From: Paracoccaceae bacterium
GTDB lineage: Bacteria > Pseudomonadota > Alphaproteobacteria > Rhodobacterales > Rhodobacteraceae
Reading direction: 5' to 3'
DNA: 64,000 nucleotides
Assembly: GCA_022448245.1 (NCBI GenBank)
Contig: JAKVCO010000011.1
Coordinates: 47,236 to 111,235 of the forward strand
Shown here piece by piece: positions 51,947 to 61,123 of this stretch. The translations under genes were made by a program, and so were the position numbers. Position 1 is the first letter of the stretch. Each line of letters opens with the position of its first letter. The notes beneath the pieces were generated by a model. It had not been told where the DNA came from. It saw nothing but the letters and a program-made list of their open reading frames with translations, and ran no database searches.

Positions 51947-54676
51947 ATGGCCGACACGGGACGTGTGACGGCGGTCCTTGGACCTACCAACACAGGTAAA
52001 ACTCACTACGCGATCGAGAGGATGCTTAGCTATTCCTCGGGCGTCATCGGCTTGCCGCTGCGCCTTCTGGCGCGTGAGGTCTACGACCGGATCGTGGCGA
52101 TCCGGGGTCCATCTGTCGTGGCGCTGATCACCGGCGAAGAACGCATCGTGCCTGACCGCGTGAAATTCTGGGTCTGCACCGTTGAGGCCATGCCCGAGGG
52201 GCTGGGCTGCGATTTCGTGGCCATCGATGAAATCCAGATGTGCGCTGACCCTGAACGTGGCCACGTCTTCACGGACCGTCTCCTGCATGCGCGCGGCACG
52301 CACGAGACGCTCTTTATGGGCGCCGACACCATGCGCTCTGCCATCGCGGCCATGGTGCCCAAGGCGCAGTTCCTGGCGCGGGAACGATTCTCTGAACTCA
52401 CCTACACAGGCGAAAAGAAGCTCTCGCGTATGAAGCCACGCTCCGCGATCGTGAGCTTCAGTGTCGAGAACGTCTACGCCATCGCCGAGCTGCTGAAACG
52501 CCAGCGGGGTGGGGCGGCCGTGGTCATGGGCGCGCTCAGCCCACGGACGCGCAACAAGCAGGTGGAGCTCTACCAAGACGGCGATGTCGATTTCATGGTC
52601 GCTACGGATGCCATCGGCATGGGCTTGAACCTCGACGTCACGCATGTGGCCTTCTCAGCCACCCACAAGTTTGACGGCGTTCGCATGCGCCCGCTCCACG
52701 CCAACGAGCTTGCCCAGATCGCAGGCCGGGCGGGGCGCTACAGGACGGCAGGCACTTTTGGCGTGACAGGTGAGGCTTCCCCGCTGCCGCCAGAAATCGT
52801 TGAGGCGATTGAGGAACACCGCTTCTCCGGCGTGCGCAAACTGCAGTGGCGGAACTCTAAGCTCGAATTTGGTTCGCCTGAGCGGCTGATCCAAAGCCTT
52901 GAGGCGCCCACGGATGACCCGTGGCTCACCCGGGTGCGGGAATCCGATGACCTTGGTGCACTCAAGGCGCTCACAAGCGAGGCGGAGGTGCGCGCGCGGG
53001 CCTCGGACGGGGCGAGCGTGCGGCTCCTTTGGGATGTGTGCCGCGTGCCCGATTTCCGCGGTATCTCCCCCACTGAACACGCGGGCCTTTTGGCGCAGAT
53101 CTTCAAGTATCTGTACGAGGCCGGTGAGGTGCCCAACGATTGGTTCCGCAGGCAGGTTGCCCGCATCGACCGCACGCAGGGTGATATCGATACGCTGTCC
53201 AAACGCTTGGCATATATCCGCACATGGACTTATGTGGCGCAGCGGTCTGGCTGGGTTGAAGACGAAAGCCATTGGCGCGACGAAACACGTGCCGTAGAAG
53301 ACCGATTGTCAGACGCGCTTCACACGGCACTGACAGCAAGATTTGTCGATCGGCGCACGAGTGTTCTCATGCGCCGATTGAAACAGAAGGAGAGGCTTTT
53401 GGCCGAGGTGAATGATCAAGGCGAAGTGACCGTAGAGGGTCAGTTTGTGGGCAAACTCGAGGGCTTTCGGTTCCGCCAAGACGAGAGCGCAACAGCCGGC
53501 GAGGCGAAGACGCTGCGCTCAGCGGCGCTGCAGGCGCTCGCACCAAAGTTCCACCTTCTGTCGGACCGCTTCTATAACGCGCCCGATACCGAGATTGATT
53601 TCACCGAGCAGGGTGGCCTCATGTGGGGCGACCAGGCGGTGGGCAAGCTGATCCCGGGGTCTGATGCGCTGAAGCCCCAGGTGAAGGCCTTCGTCGATGA
53701 CGAGGCTGGCACTGAGGTCGCCGAGAAAGTCGCGCGCCGTTTGCAGCACTTCATCGACCGCAAGATCGCCTCGCTCTTTGAGCCTTTGATGGCCATGCAG
53801 CGTGATGAGGGCCTGTCCGGTCTCGCACGTGGTTTCGCATTCCAACTGGTCGAAGCGATGGGCGTTCTGCCCCGCACTGAGGTGGCAGACGACGTCAAAG
53901 CGCTCGATCAGGATGCGCGCGGCCTGCTGCGCAAGCACGGCGTGCGCTTTGGTCAGTTCACGATCTTCCTGCCGCTTCTTTTGAAGCCTGCCCCGACGCG
54001 CCTGCGCCTTGTGCTGCTGTCTCTCGCTAAAGGCATTGATGCGTTTCCTGAGAGCCCGCCTCCGGGCCTCGTATCCATTCCCACGGACGAGGGCGCAGAG
54101 CCTTGGTTCCACACCGCCGCTGGCTACCGTGCCGCGGGCGTCCGTGCGATCCGCATCGATATGCTCGAGCGTCTCGCGGACATGATCCGCAACCAGGATA
54201 CCCGCGCAGGTTTCGAGGCGACGGCCGACATGCTGTCGATCACGGGCATGACGCTCGACCAGTTTGCCGATTTGCTGCAGGGCCTTGGTTACAAAGCCGA
54301 ACGTGGGGAGCGTCCGAAGGCCGCCAAACCTGCCGCTGAAGCCCCCGCTGCAGAAGCTGCACCCGAAGGTGAAGCGCCGGAAGCCGCTGAAAAGTCTGAA
54401 GAAACGCTTGCAGAAGCAGTGGCGGAAGCACCGGCCGAGCCCGAGAATGAGGTGTTCTACACCTTCACCTGGGGTGGCGGGAATGCGCGCCGCGGTGGTC
54501 AGCGTCCGCAAGGCGATGGCAAGCCCGGCAAGGGCAAGCCCCGTGGCAAACCGCAAGGGAAGGGCAAGCCGCAAAACCGCGGTCCCAAGACCTACGAGGC
54601 CAAGCCGCAGCGCAAGGACAAGATCGATCCCGATAACCCCTTCGCCGCTGCGCTCATGGGGCTCAAGAAAGATTGA
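51947..54676 (+). CDS. Suv3-like RNA helicase
   Basis: 909 residues. Walker A GPTNTGKT at 12-19; DEIQ (DExH variant typical of Suv3) at 94-97; TGEERI and motif VI QIAGRAGRYRTAG around residue 255. These match the superfamily 2 Suv3 group known in mitochondria and alphaproteobacteria. A long C-terminal region follows, ending in an Ala/Glu-rich linker and a Gly/Lys/Arg-rich RNA-binding tail (GDGKPGKGKPRGKPQGKGKP). Its stop overlaps the TTG start of the S4 gene. Confidence 0.92.
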   Translation: MADTGRVTAVLGPTNTGKTHYAIERMLSYSSGVIGLPLRLLAREVYDRIVAIRGPSVVALITGEERIVPDRVKFWVCTVEAMPEGLGCDFVAIDEIQMCADPERGHVFTDRLLHARGTHETLFMGADTMRSAIAAMVPKAQFLARERFSELTYTGEKKLSRMKPRSAIVSFSVENVYAIAELLKRQRGGAAVVMGALSPRTRNKQVELYQDGDVDFMVATDAIGMGLNLDVTHVAFSATHKFDGVRMRPLHANELAQIAGRAGRYRTAGTFGVTGEASPLPPEIVEAIEEHRFSGVRKLQWRNSKLEFGSPERLIQSLEAPTDDPWLTRVRESDDLGALKALTSEAEVRARASDGASVRLLWDVCRVPDFRGISPTEHAGLLAQIFKYLYEAGEVPNDWFRRQVARIDRTQGDIDTLSKRLAYIRTWTYVAQRSGWVEDESHWRDETRAVEDRLSDALHTALTARFVDRRTSVLMRRLKQKERLLAEVNDQGEVTVEGQFVGKLEGFRFRQDESATAGEAKTLRSAALQALAPKFHLLSDRFYNAPDTEIDFTEQGGLMWGDQAVGKLIPGSDALKPQVKAFVDDEAGTEVAEKVARRLQHFIDRKIASLFEPLMAMQRDEGLSGLARGFAFQLVEAMGVLPRTEVADDVKALDQDARGLLRKHGVRFGQFTIFLPLLLKPAPTRLRLVLLSLAKGIDAFPESPPPGLVSIPTDEGAEPWFHTAAGYRAAGVRAIRIDMLERLADMIRNQDTRAGFEATADMLSITGMTLDQFADLLQGLGYKAERGERPKAAKPAAEAPAAEAAPEGEAPEAAEKSEETLAEAVAEAPAEPENEVFYTFTWGGGNARRGGQRPQGDGKPGKGKPRGKPQGKGKPQNRGPKTYEAKPQRKDKIDPDNPFAAALMGLKKD

Positions 54677-55044
54677 CGGAGCTCACCAGCCTCCGGGTGG
54701 ACAAGTGGCTCTGGCAGGCGCGGTTCTTTAAATCCCGCGCGCTGGCCGCCAAGGTTGTGACCGAAGGCAAATTGCGCGTGAACAGCACGCCGATCTCCAA
54801 ACCCTCGCGCAGTGTGGCGCCGGGCGACGTGCTGACCTTCCCCAAAGAGCAGGACGTGCGCGTCATCAAAATCCTCGCGCTGGGCTCCCGGCGCGGGCCT
54901 GCGCCCGAGGCGCAATCGCTCTACGAGGACCTCGCGCCGCCCCAGCCCAAACCCAAAAAGGAGCTCGCCCCCGGACATGACCGGACAGGGCGACCCACGA
55001 AACGAGACAGAAGGGCTCTCGACGCCTTGAAGCGAGACCTTTAG
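54673..55044 (+). CDS. S4-domain RNA-binding protein (Hsp15-like)
   Basis: 123 residues. S4 domain at the N-terminus ([20 protein letters not shown], then [15 protein letters not shown]), followed by a basic tail rich in Pro, Lys and Arg. Hsp15-type proteins bind stalled 50S subunits carrying nascent chains. TTG start overlapping the helicase stop by three bases indicates coupled translation. RNA helicase plus S4 protein suggests a shared role in RNA or ribosome handling. Confidence 0.88.
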   Translation: MTELTSLRVDKWLWQARFFKSRALAAKVVTEGKLRVNSTPISKPSRSVAPGDVLTFPKEQDVRVIKILALGSRRGPAPEAQSLYEDLAPPQPKPKKELAPGHDRTGRPTKRDRRALDALKRDL

Positions 55045-55078
55045 GCAGTTAATTTCGAGCCTCTCGAGGAGCATCAAA

Positions 55079-55417
55079 TTGACCTACGTCGTCACCGACA
55101 ATTGCATCGCCTGTAAATACACAGACTGCGTGGAAGTCTGCCCCGTGGATTGCTTCTACGAGGGGGAAAACACGCTCGTCATCCACCCCGATGAATGCAT
55201 CGATTGTGGCGTATGCGAACCTGAATGCCCTGCCGAAGCTATCCTGCCGGACACCGAGCCGGACATGGACAAGTGGGTGGAGTTCAACCGCAAGTACTCC
55301 GAGCAATGGCCCAACATCGTCTCAAAGAAAGATCCGCTGCCCGGCGCAGAGGAGAAGGACGGTGAAGAAGGCAAACTGGAGAAATATTTCTCTGAAGCGC
55401 CCGGCGAAGGCGGCTGA
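55079..55417 (+). CDS. fdxA: Seven-iron ferredoxin FdxA
   Basis: 112 residues with one 3Fe-4S and one 4Fe-4S site: [17 protein letters not shown], where the second cysteine pattern of the first cluster is as in FdxA, and [12 protein letters not shown]. The C-terminal extension [16 protein letters not shown] is typical. TTG start with GAGGAG upstream. Position between an S4 protein and carD is common in Rhodobacterales. Confidence 0.95.
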   Translation: MTYVVTDNCIACKYTDCVEVCPVDCFYEGENTLVIHPDECIDCGVCEPECPAEAILPDTEPDMDKWVEFNRKYSEQWPNIVSKKDPLPGAEEKDGEEGKLEKYFSEAPGEGG

Positions 55418-55529
55418 CCAAGCGTTAATAGAACCTTGCAAGCCGCTGGCAACAGGCGGCTTTTGGAACAGAGCCTTCATTTTTGGTGATTCGTGTGCTA
55501 TGTAATTGGGCAACGAAACTCTAGCTATT

Positions 55530-55562
55530 CCATCCCTTGCTGCTGCGCGGGATGGTTTTTTT
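55530..55562 (+). terminator. Intrinsic terminator between fdxA and carD
   Basis: CCATCCC (55530-55536), 12-base loop, GGGATGG (55549-55555), then seven T's. It lies 113 bases after the fdxA stop. A promoter-like TATGTAAT at about 55498-55505 sits upstream, so the terminator may end fdxA mRNA or a short transcript of some 50-60 bases. Confidence 0.85.
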
Positions 55563-55668
55563 GACCCTGAGACAGCCCATACACCACCGGCGGTAAGCGC
55601 TGGGGACATGGTTTTTGTCGTCTATCGGTCGGCGACGGGCCCCGCGCCCGCCTTGGGAAAGGACAAAG

Positions 55669-56175
55669 ATGAGTAAGAAAAAGAGCGAGTTCAGCCCTAA
55701 CGATTTCGTGGTCTATCCGGCTCACGGCGTTGGCAAGATCGTCTCGATCGAAGAGCAGGAAGTTGCAGGCTTCCAGTTGGAGCTGTTCGTGATCTCCTTT
55801 GAGAAGGACAAGATGACGCTCCGCGTACCCACGAACAAGGCGACCGAAGTGGGGATGCGCCCGCTCGCCGGCCCGGATGTTGTCAGCCAGGCGATGAAAA
55901 CGCTCCGCGGCAAGGCCAAGGTGAAGCGCGCCATGTGGTCCCGCCGTGCTCAGGAATACGAACAGAAGATCAACTCCGGTGATCTAATCGCCATCGCGGA
56001 GGTCGTGCGCGACCTGCACCGCTCCAATGATCAGCGCGAGCAGAGCTACTCTGAGCGTCAGCTCTATGAAGCCGCTCTCGAGCGTCTCACCCGCGAGATT
56101 GCGGCCGTGAATGGCGCTGAAGAGGCTGTTGCTGGCGAAGAAGTCGCCGAAGTACTGATGAGCCGCGCAGCATAA
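55669..56175 (+). CDS. carD: CarD-family transcriptional regulator
   Basis: 168 residues. N-terminal RNA-polymerase-interacting domain FSPNDFVVYPAHGVGKIVSI with a Tudor-like fold (FEKDKMTLRVPTNKATEVGM), and a helical DNA-binding C-terminal half (KVKRAMWSRRAQEYEQKINS, then ERQLYEAALERLTREIA). CarD stabilises open complexes at rRNA and other promoters. ATG at 55669 follows GGGAAAGGACAAAG; an in-frame GTG at 55615 is less likely. Flanked by two terminators, so it is a single-gene unit. Confidence 0.95.
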   Translation: MSKKKSEFSPNDFVVYPAHGVGKIVSIEEQEVAGFQLELFVISFEKDKMTLRVPTNKATEVGMRPLAGPDVVSQAMKTLRGKAKVKRAMWSRRAQEYEQKINSGDLIAIAEVVRDLHRSNDQREQSYSERQLYEAALERLTREIAAVNGAEEAVAGEEVAEVLMSRAA

Positions 56176-56196
56176 GCTATTTTAAAGAAAGAAGAA

Positions 56197-56222
56197 AGGG
56201 CGTCCCATGGGGCGCCCTTTTT
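56197..56222. terminator. Bidirectional terminator between carD and cobS
   Basis: AGGGCGTCC (56197-56205) pairs with GGGCGCCCT (56210-56218, one G-T) around CATG, followed by a T-run on the plus strand. The upstream A-rich sequence supplies T's on the minus strand, so it can end both carD and cobS mRNA. Confidence 0.85.
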
Positions 56223-56975
56223 CTATGCGGCCATCGCTGCCAGCGTGGCCCAAGCGCCAATCTCGGTCACTTGCTGCGTGGCGCCAAGGATGTCGCCGGT
56301 TTGCCCTCTGATCTTCGCCTGCGCGATAAGGGCGACGGCGGCGGCAAGAAGGCCGATGACGATCAAGCTCACAAGCCCCGCGCCGCCCAAGGGGAGAAGC
56401 ACTGCGATGCCGCTCACCACCGCGATCAGGATTGCAGGTGCCGGTGGGCGCCCGACTGTGGCGCTGACACCGCCCGGTCGCGCATGTGGAAGCGCCATCA
56501 GCGGCACCATGGCGGCCCGAGACGCAGCAGGCACGGCAATCAATGCCCACCAGTTCTCCGCAGAAATGGCAGCGTCCAGACCCAGCCATCGGAGCAACAG
56601 GGACAACGCCAGCGCCATGACGCCATAGGCGCCAATGCGGCTGTCTTTCATGATCTCCAGACGCCGTGCGGCCGTCCAGCCGCCCCACAGGCCGTCGGCC
56701 GTATCTGCCAGGCCGTCCTCGTGGAGACCACCTGTCGCGATAACGAGGCTCGCCAACGCGAAGGCGGCTGCGAATGCAGCGCCTAGCCCCGCGAAAACCC
56801 AGGCGACGGCACATAGGATGACGCCGAGAACCGCGCCCGCCACCGGGTAGGCCCAGGTGTTGTGCGCACCGCGCCCCATGGCCCAGTCCCCATCCACACG
56901 AACCGGCAAACGGCTCAGAAATCCTACCGCTGAGGTGATGTCGCGCACATCAATGACGTTTTGGGACGATGCCAT
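56223..56975 (-). CDS. cobS: Adenosylcobinamide-GDP ribazoletransferase
   Basis: 250 residues. Joins adenosylcobinamide-GDP and alpha-ribazole in cobalamin assembly. Polytopic membrane protein with the signature [18 protein letters not shown] near residue 82 and [14 protein letters not shown] near residue 110. C-terminal [16 protein letters not shown] is typical. Divergent from cobT across 73 bases; both act on the nucleotide loop. No cobalamin riboswitch is visible in that short spacer. Confidence 0.95.
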   Translation of the reverse strand: MASSQNVIDVRDITSAVGFLSRLPVRVDGDWAMGRGAHNTWAYPVAGAVLGVILCAVAWVFAGLGAAFAAAFALASLVIATGGLHEDGLADTADGLWGGWTAARRLEIMKDSRIGAYGVMALALSLLLRWLGLDAAISAENWWALIAVPAASRAAMVPLMALPHARPGGVSATVGRPPAPAILIAVVSGIAVLLPLGGAGLVSLIVIGLLAAAVALIAQAKIRGQTGDILGATQQVTEIGAWATLAAMAA

Positions 56976-57048
56976 GTCCGTCTCCGGCTTGCTCTTGCTT
57001 CATCTGCGGATAAACAAGCCTTAACACCCGATCAACTGCAGGATAGAT

Positions 57049-58047
57049 ATGGCCCCCTTTAAAACTCTCGAAGATTTTGCTGCCCTTCTCGCCCAAGGGC
57101 CGGGGCCGGATACCGAAGCCCGTGCCGCAGCCGAGGCGCGCAATGGTCAGCTGACCAAGCCTCCGGGCGCGCTGGGGCAGCTGGAAGAGCTCGCTATTTG
57201 GGCCGCGGGTTGGCAAAAAACCGAAAAGCCGCACTGCGACGCGCCACAGATTATCATCTTTGCTGGCAACCACGGCGTCGCGGCCAAGGGTGTCTCGGCG
57301 TTCCCACCAGAGGTGACCCACCAGATGGTCGCGAACTTCGAGCACGGTGGTGCCGCGATCAATCAGCTGGCCAAGACGTTCGGCGCTTCGATGAAGGTTG
57401 TGCCACTCGATCTCGACACGCCCACGGGCGATTTCACGGAGGAGCCCGCCATGGACGAGGCTGCCTGTGTGGCGGCTCTTGCGGCAGGGTGGGAGGCCGT
57501 TGATCCCGCGGCTGATTTCCTCGTTGTGGGCGAAATGGGCATCGGCAACACGACTTCTGCTGCAGCCATTGCCACGGCGCTCTATGGCGGCGACTGGGTC
57601 GGGCGCGGCACGGGCGTCGATGACGACGGCCTTGCACGCAAGCAGGCCGCGGTGGACGTGGGCGTGGCCCGTCATACGCCCTGCGCGCCGCTTGATGTAC
57701 TGGCGCGCCTTGGCGGGCGCGAGCTTGCCGGGATGGCCGGTGCCATCGCCGCGGCGCGGGCCCATTCCATCCCGGTTATCCTTGATGGCTTTATCTGCAC
57801 TGCCGCGGCGGCCCCGCTGGCCGTGTGCCAGTCAGATGCGCTGGACCACGTTGTGGCAGGTCACCTGAGCGAGGAGGGCGGCCATGGTCGGCTGCTGGCA
57901 CAGCTCGGGAAAGACCCGTTGCTAAGCTTTGGTCTTCGCCTCGGCGAAGGATCGGGCGCAGCACTGGCGATTGGCGTGATGAAAGGCGCTCTCGCCTGTC
58001 ATTCAGGCATGGCCACCTTTGCCGAAGCAGGCGTCTCTGACGGCTAA
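57049..58047 (+). CDS. cobT: Nicotinate-nucleotide-dimethylbenzimidazole phosphoribosyltransferase
   Basis: 332 residues. Activates the lower ligand base of cobalamin. Family features: [18 protein letters not shown] near residue 32, [19 protein letters not shown] near residue 68, [15 protein letters not shown] near residue 158, [14 protein letters not shown] near residue 245, and a C-terminal [16 protein letters not shown] with the catalytic Glu region. Divergent from cobS, its partner in the pathway. Confidence 0.96.
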   Translation: MAPFKTLEDFAALLAQGPGPDTEARAAAEARNGQLTKPPGALGQLEELAIWAAGWQKTEKPHCDAPQIIIFAGNHGVAAKGVSAFPPEVTHQMVANFEHGGAAINQLAKTFGASMKVVPLDLDTPTGDFTEEPAMDEAACVAALAAGWEAVDPAADFLVVGEMGIGNTTSAAAIATALYGGDWVGRGTGVDDDGLARKQAAVDVGVARHTPCAPLDVLARLGGRELAGMAGAIAAARAHSIPVILDGFICTAAAAPLAVCQSDALDHVVAGHLSEEGGHGRLLAQLGKDPLLSFGLRLGEGSGAALAIGVMKGALACHSGMATFAEAGVSDG

Positions 58048-58096
58048 CCCTTTTGTGGGGGGCGCGGATTGCGCGCTCCACGCCCTGTCGCGGGCG

Positions 58097-58558
58097 TTAC
58101 AGAGGCAGACCAGCGTCCGCCTTGGGCTGATCCATTACAATCTGGCTTTGCACGCGACCGACTGCCCTGTGCGGCAAGATCACGTCCTGAATGAGCATGT
58201 TTAGCCGTGCCAGATCAGCCGTGTAGATGCGCAGAAGATAGTCAGCCTCGCCCGTCAGAGCCCACATGCTGATCACTTCGCGGCGAGACTTCATCAAGGC
58301 TCGGAAATCGCGGGATCCTTCCGGATCGTGCGATGCCAGAAGCACCTGCACGAAAGACTGCACATCGAGGCCCAGCTTCGACGGCTCGAGCCGCGCAGCA
58401 TAGGCTCTGATGTAGCCTGCTGCCTCGAGACGCTGTTTCCGGCGACCAGCTTGTGACGGCGACAGAGCAAGCGCATCGCCCAGTTCCTGCGTCGTCAGTA
58501 TCGCGTTCTGTTGAAGCGCATCAAGGAGGCGAATATCCGTAGGGTCGAGCGTTTCCAT
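58097..58558 (-). CDS. Lrp/AsnC-family transcriptional regulator
   Basis: 153 residues. N-terminal helix-turn-helix TDIRLLDALQQNAILTTQEL, then GDALALSPSQAGRRKQRLEA; C-terminal RAM/AsnC domain from about residue 66 (SFVQVLLASHDPEGSRDFR), with MWALTGEADYLLRIYTADL, which is the usual amino-acid sensing fold. Ligand unknown. It is separated from the large gene upstream by 46 bases. Confidence 0.92.
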   Translation of the reverse strand: METLDPTDIRLLDALQQNAILTTQELGDALALSPSQAGRRKQRLEAAGYIRAYAARLEPSKLGLDVQSFVQVLLASHDPEGSRDFRALMKSRREVISMWALTGEADYLLRIYTADLARLNMLIQDVILPHRAVGRVQSQIVMDQPKADAGLPL

Positions 58559-58604
58559 GCGCTAAGTCTGCGGGCGAGGGGCGCGAGGTGCAAGCCTTCT
58601 GCGT

Positions 58605-60941
58605 CTAGCTCGGGATTTCGAGCGTAATGTTGCGCCCGCCCTTTTGATACCGCAGGGAGCTCTCGGAGATGGCGCTCACGCGGCCGCCGTCCAATCTGCC
58701 GCCGACTTGCACCTTGATAAAGCGTCCGTTGGCGAGCCGCACGAGGGCGGAGCGATTAGATGGCGTGCCATAGACACCAATCAGATTGACCCGGCGCAGG
58801 CGAATGGCGTTTTCGGTCGTAGCAGCGCGAGCAACGGAGGCGCGCGTTGGGCCTGAAGAGCGCACCGTTGGGGCAGGTGCCGCCGCAGCCGCAGTTGTCG
58901 TTGTGCCGTCTGCTGAGGGGGCAGGTTGCGCAGCCCGAGCCCGGGCAATGACCACATCAAAGTTCTCAGGCCGGGTTTCGGGGCGCAGCGAATTGGCGAC
59001 GGCGCTCTCGGTGGGTGCGGCGTTTGGTGCGTCGCTTTTCTTAGCGACTTGGGCCGACTCGGGGCGAAGCTTGGGTCGGAAACCGGCAAGTTCTGCGAGG
59101 GTAAGCCCGCCGTACGCCAAACGCTCGTAGTTCTCCGCAAGGTTTGCGGGCCTCAGGTTCGGTCTGATCCCGGCCAGCCGCGCGCTCTCGGGGATACCTT
59201 CGACGCCTTCGGGAATGCGCAACGGTGGCTCGATCGGGGGACGGCCCGCGATCATGCGATAGCCTTGCGGGGACAGCGCGCCCTCCGGGGTGGCAAGGAG
59301 CAACCCTTTTTCATCAAAACGGAAAGTGAGGCCCGGAGCAGGGGGCAAAGGCTGCGACGGAGGCCGCGTGTCAACATCAAGCGCGGGAACTGCCAGCGCC
59401 ACCGCGTCGTTCACGGACACATCGGTATCGATCGAGGTGATGTAGATCGTTTCAAGCTCGGACGGCAGGGGCGCGCGTGGGGCCTCTGGTGCCAGCGGCC
59501 ATATTCCGGTGGCCGCATAGATGCGCTCAAGATCAGTCTCGGACAGCGGAGTTGCGACGAGTACATCAGCCTCGCCCGCTTCTTCGGCAATAGTGTCCGG
59601 CAGCACTTCCTGCGGCGGATCGAGAAGGCTTGGCTCAAGCGGTGTCGGCGCGATGGAGACGACTTCGGGGGCCGATATAACCTCGTCCGGCACGCTTAGT
59701 GCAGTAACGGGCGCATCCGGGGCCGACGGCAAGACGCGGTTCCAAAGGCCCGCTAACCCGTCCTCGCGGATCGTGGCGAAGGCGGCCACAGCCAACAGGG
59801 CCACGATCAGAAGCGCTGTCAGAATAAGGCCCATAAAGCGCGGTTTGGCCTGGCGGGGGGCGCCGAGAGCGGCGCTCGCAGGCGTATTTGCGCTGGAGGC
59901 CATCGGCGCATGCTCAGCCGGAGGCGCGAGGCCCGCCGCTGTGCCCGGGGCGCGCTGCGACTGGAAGGCAAACTCTCCCGCCGCCGGTTTGGGCCTGAGC
60001 GATGCCGCAAGAACGCTCGCTTCGGGAACGGGCTCAGTAGCTTGCGGTGTTTTGACCGTCGGTGCTGCGGGCGTGGCTGCTGCGGGCAGCGGCTCAGGCG
60101 GGCGCGTCATCGGAGGGATTGTACGCCCGTCATCCGCAGGGGCAGGGGCCGCCTTGAGCGCGGGCTGCGGCGGCATGGTCACTTCGTTGAGCTCAGCGGC
60201 AGACCCCAAGGATCGGCTGCGGCGGGATTGAAAAGCTGCTGCTGCCGGTTTTTTGTCGGTCAGCACACGCGGCTCTGGGCTGGGCTCTGGCTGCACGTCC
60301 GGCTCTACTTCCGCAGGCTCAGGGGGCTGCGTATCCTCGGTAGCCTCAACCACCTCGCTGTCATACGCTTCAGCTTCGACAGCGGGGGCCTCCTCGACGA
60401 GATCGTCGATTATTTCTTCACCATCTTCCCAGCGCGCGTAGGCCTGCGTGTCACGTTCGGCTTGGGCGCCCTCATTGGTACCAAAGAAGGCCTCTGCACC
60501 GTCCCAGCCATTCTCGGGGAACGCCACAAAGGCCACCGGCGCCAAGCCGTGTTCTGTCGCGAAGGCGGCCGCCTCATCAAGTGTTTCTTGCGCGACAGCG
60601 GCGATGCGCGTCTCGGTGTCCGAGCTCTTCCAGTCAAACCGGAGCTCCGAGAGCGCGTAGGGCGTCGCCCCTTCAAGGGCCAACCCAACGGCCTCTGCCG
60701 AGGCATTGCCTTCGCGCAACCGCAGCACTTTGACTTGGTCCGAAGGCAGAACGAGCTTGGTTTCAAACGGGATGCCGCGTGCCCGCGCGGCCGCTTCACC
60801 CATGGCGCGTAACGCCGTGATTTCACCTGCAAATTGGCCGCTGTTGAACGCAGCCGTGCCAATGGTCACCCACGCTTTGCCACGTCGATGATCGAGCGAA
60901 ATCTCGTCCGCGAGAAAGTGTAACGCAAACTTTGGTACCAT
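58605..60941 (-). CDS. Large bitopic protein with possible PilM/GspL-like and PilP/GspC-like ends
   Basis: 778 residues from the ATG at 60941. Residues 1-145 look like a cytosolic actin-fold (PilM/GspL-like) domain: KFALHFLADEISLDHRRG, ETKLVLPSDQVKVLRL. A long Glu/Pro/Ala linker follows, then one helix GLILTALLIVALLAVAAFAT at about 371-390. The periplasmic side is Pro-rich, has repeated RPxLRP motifs (GIRPNLRPANL, GFRPKLRPESA, SLRPETRPENF), and ends in a beta domain of about 60 residues (VNLIGVYGTPSNRSALVRLA, then LDGGRVSAI) like PilP or GspC. The family assignments are structural resemblance only. Confidence 0.75.
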   Translation of the reverse strand: MVPKFALHFLADEISLDHRRGKAWVTIGTAAFNSGQFAGEITALRAMGEAAARARGIPFETKLVLPSDQVKVLRLREGNASAEAVGLALEGATPYALSELRFDWKSSDTETRIAAVAQETLDEAAAFATEHGLAPVAFVAFPENGWDGAEAFFGTNEGAQAERDTQAYARWEDGEEIIDDLVEEAPAVEAEAYDSEVVEATEDTQPPEPAEVEPDVQPEPSPEPRVLTDKKPAAAAFQSRRSRSLGSAAELNEVTMPPQPALKAAPAPADDGRTIPPMTRPPEPLPAAATPAAPTVKTPQATEPVPEASVLAASLRPKPAAGEFAFQSQRAPGTAAGLAPPAEHAPMASSANTPASAALGAPRQAKPRFMGLILTALLIVALLAVAAFATIREDGLAGLWNRVLPSAPDAPVTALSVPDEVISAPEVVSIAPTPLEPSLLDPPQEVLPDTIAEEAGEADVLVATPLSETDLERIYAATGIWPLAPEAPRAPLPSELETIYITSIDTDVSVNDAVALAVPALDVDTRPPSQPLPPAPGLTFRFDEKGLLLATPEGALSPQGYRMIAGRPPIEPPLRIPEGVEGIPESARLAGIRPNLRPANLAENYERLAYGGLTLAELAGFRPKLRPESAQVAKKSDAPNAAPTESAVANSLRPETRPENFDVVIARARAAQPAPSADGTTTTAAAAAPAPTVRSSGPTRASVARAATTENAIRLRRVNLIGVYGTPSNRSALVRLANGRFIKVQVGGRLDGGRVSAISESSLRYQKGGRNITLEIPS

Positions 60942-61123
60942 GGCCCCTGCTGCGACCCCGTTGTTTCGGGGCGCGACCCCTAGCTCTTTTGAGGGAAAAG
61001 TACCCGAGACCACCTCATATGGGAAGCCTTTGGGTTGCCGAGATGTTCTTCCCATCGGCTACCCCTTGCCGATGGCGGCGGGCGGCGGCAAGTATGGCGC
61101 GAAGCTCAAAGAGGCGTTTTGAC

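Noticed and set aside
56976..57048. Cobalamin riboswitch between cobS and cobT
   Set aside because: Only 73 bases are available and no B12-box-like GCCACTG sequence is present.
61072..61122. 16-codon gene ahead of the VOC protein
   Set aside because: Too short and without its own ribosome-binding site; mentioned only as a possible coupling frame.
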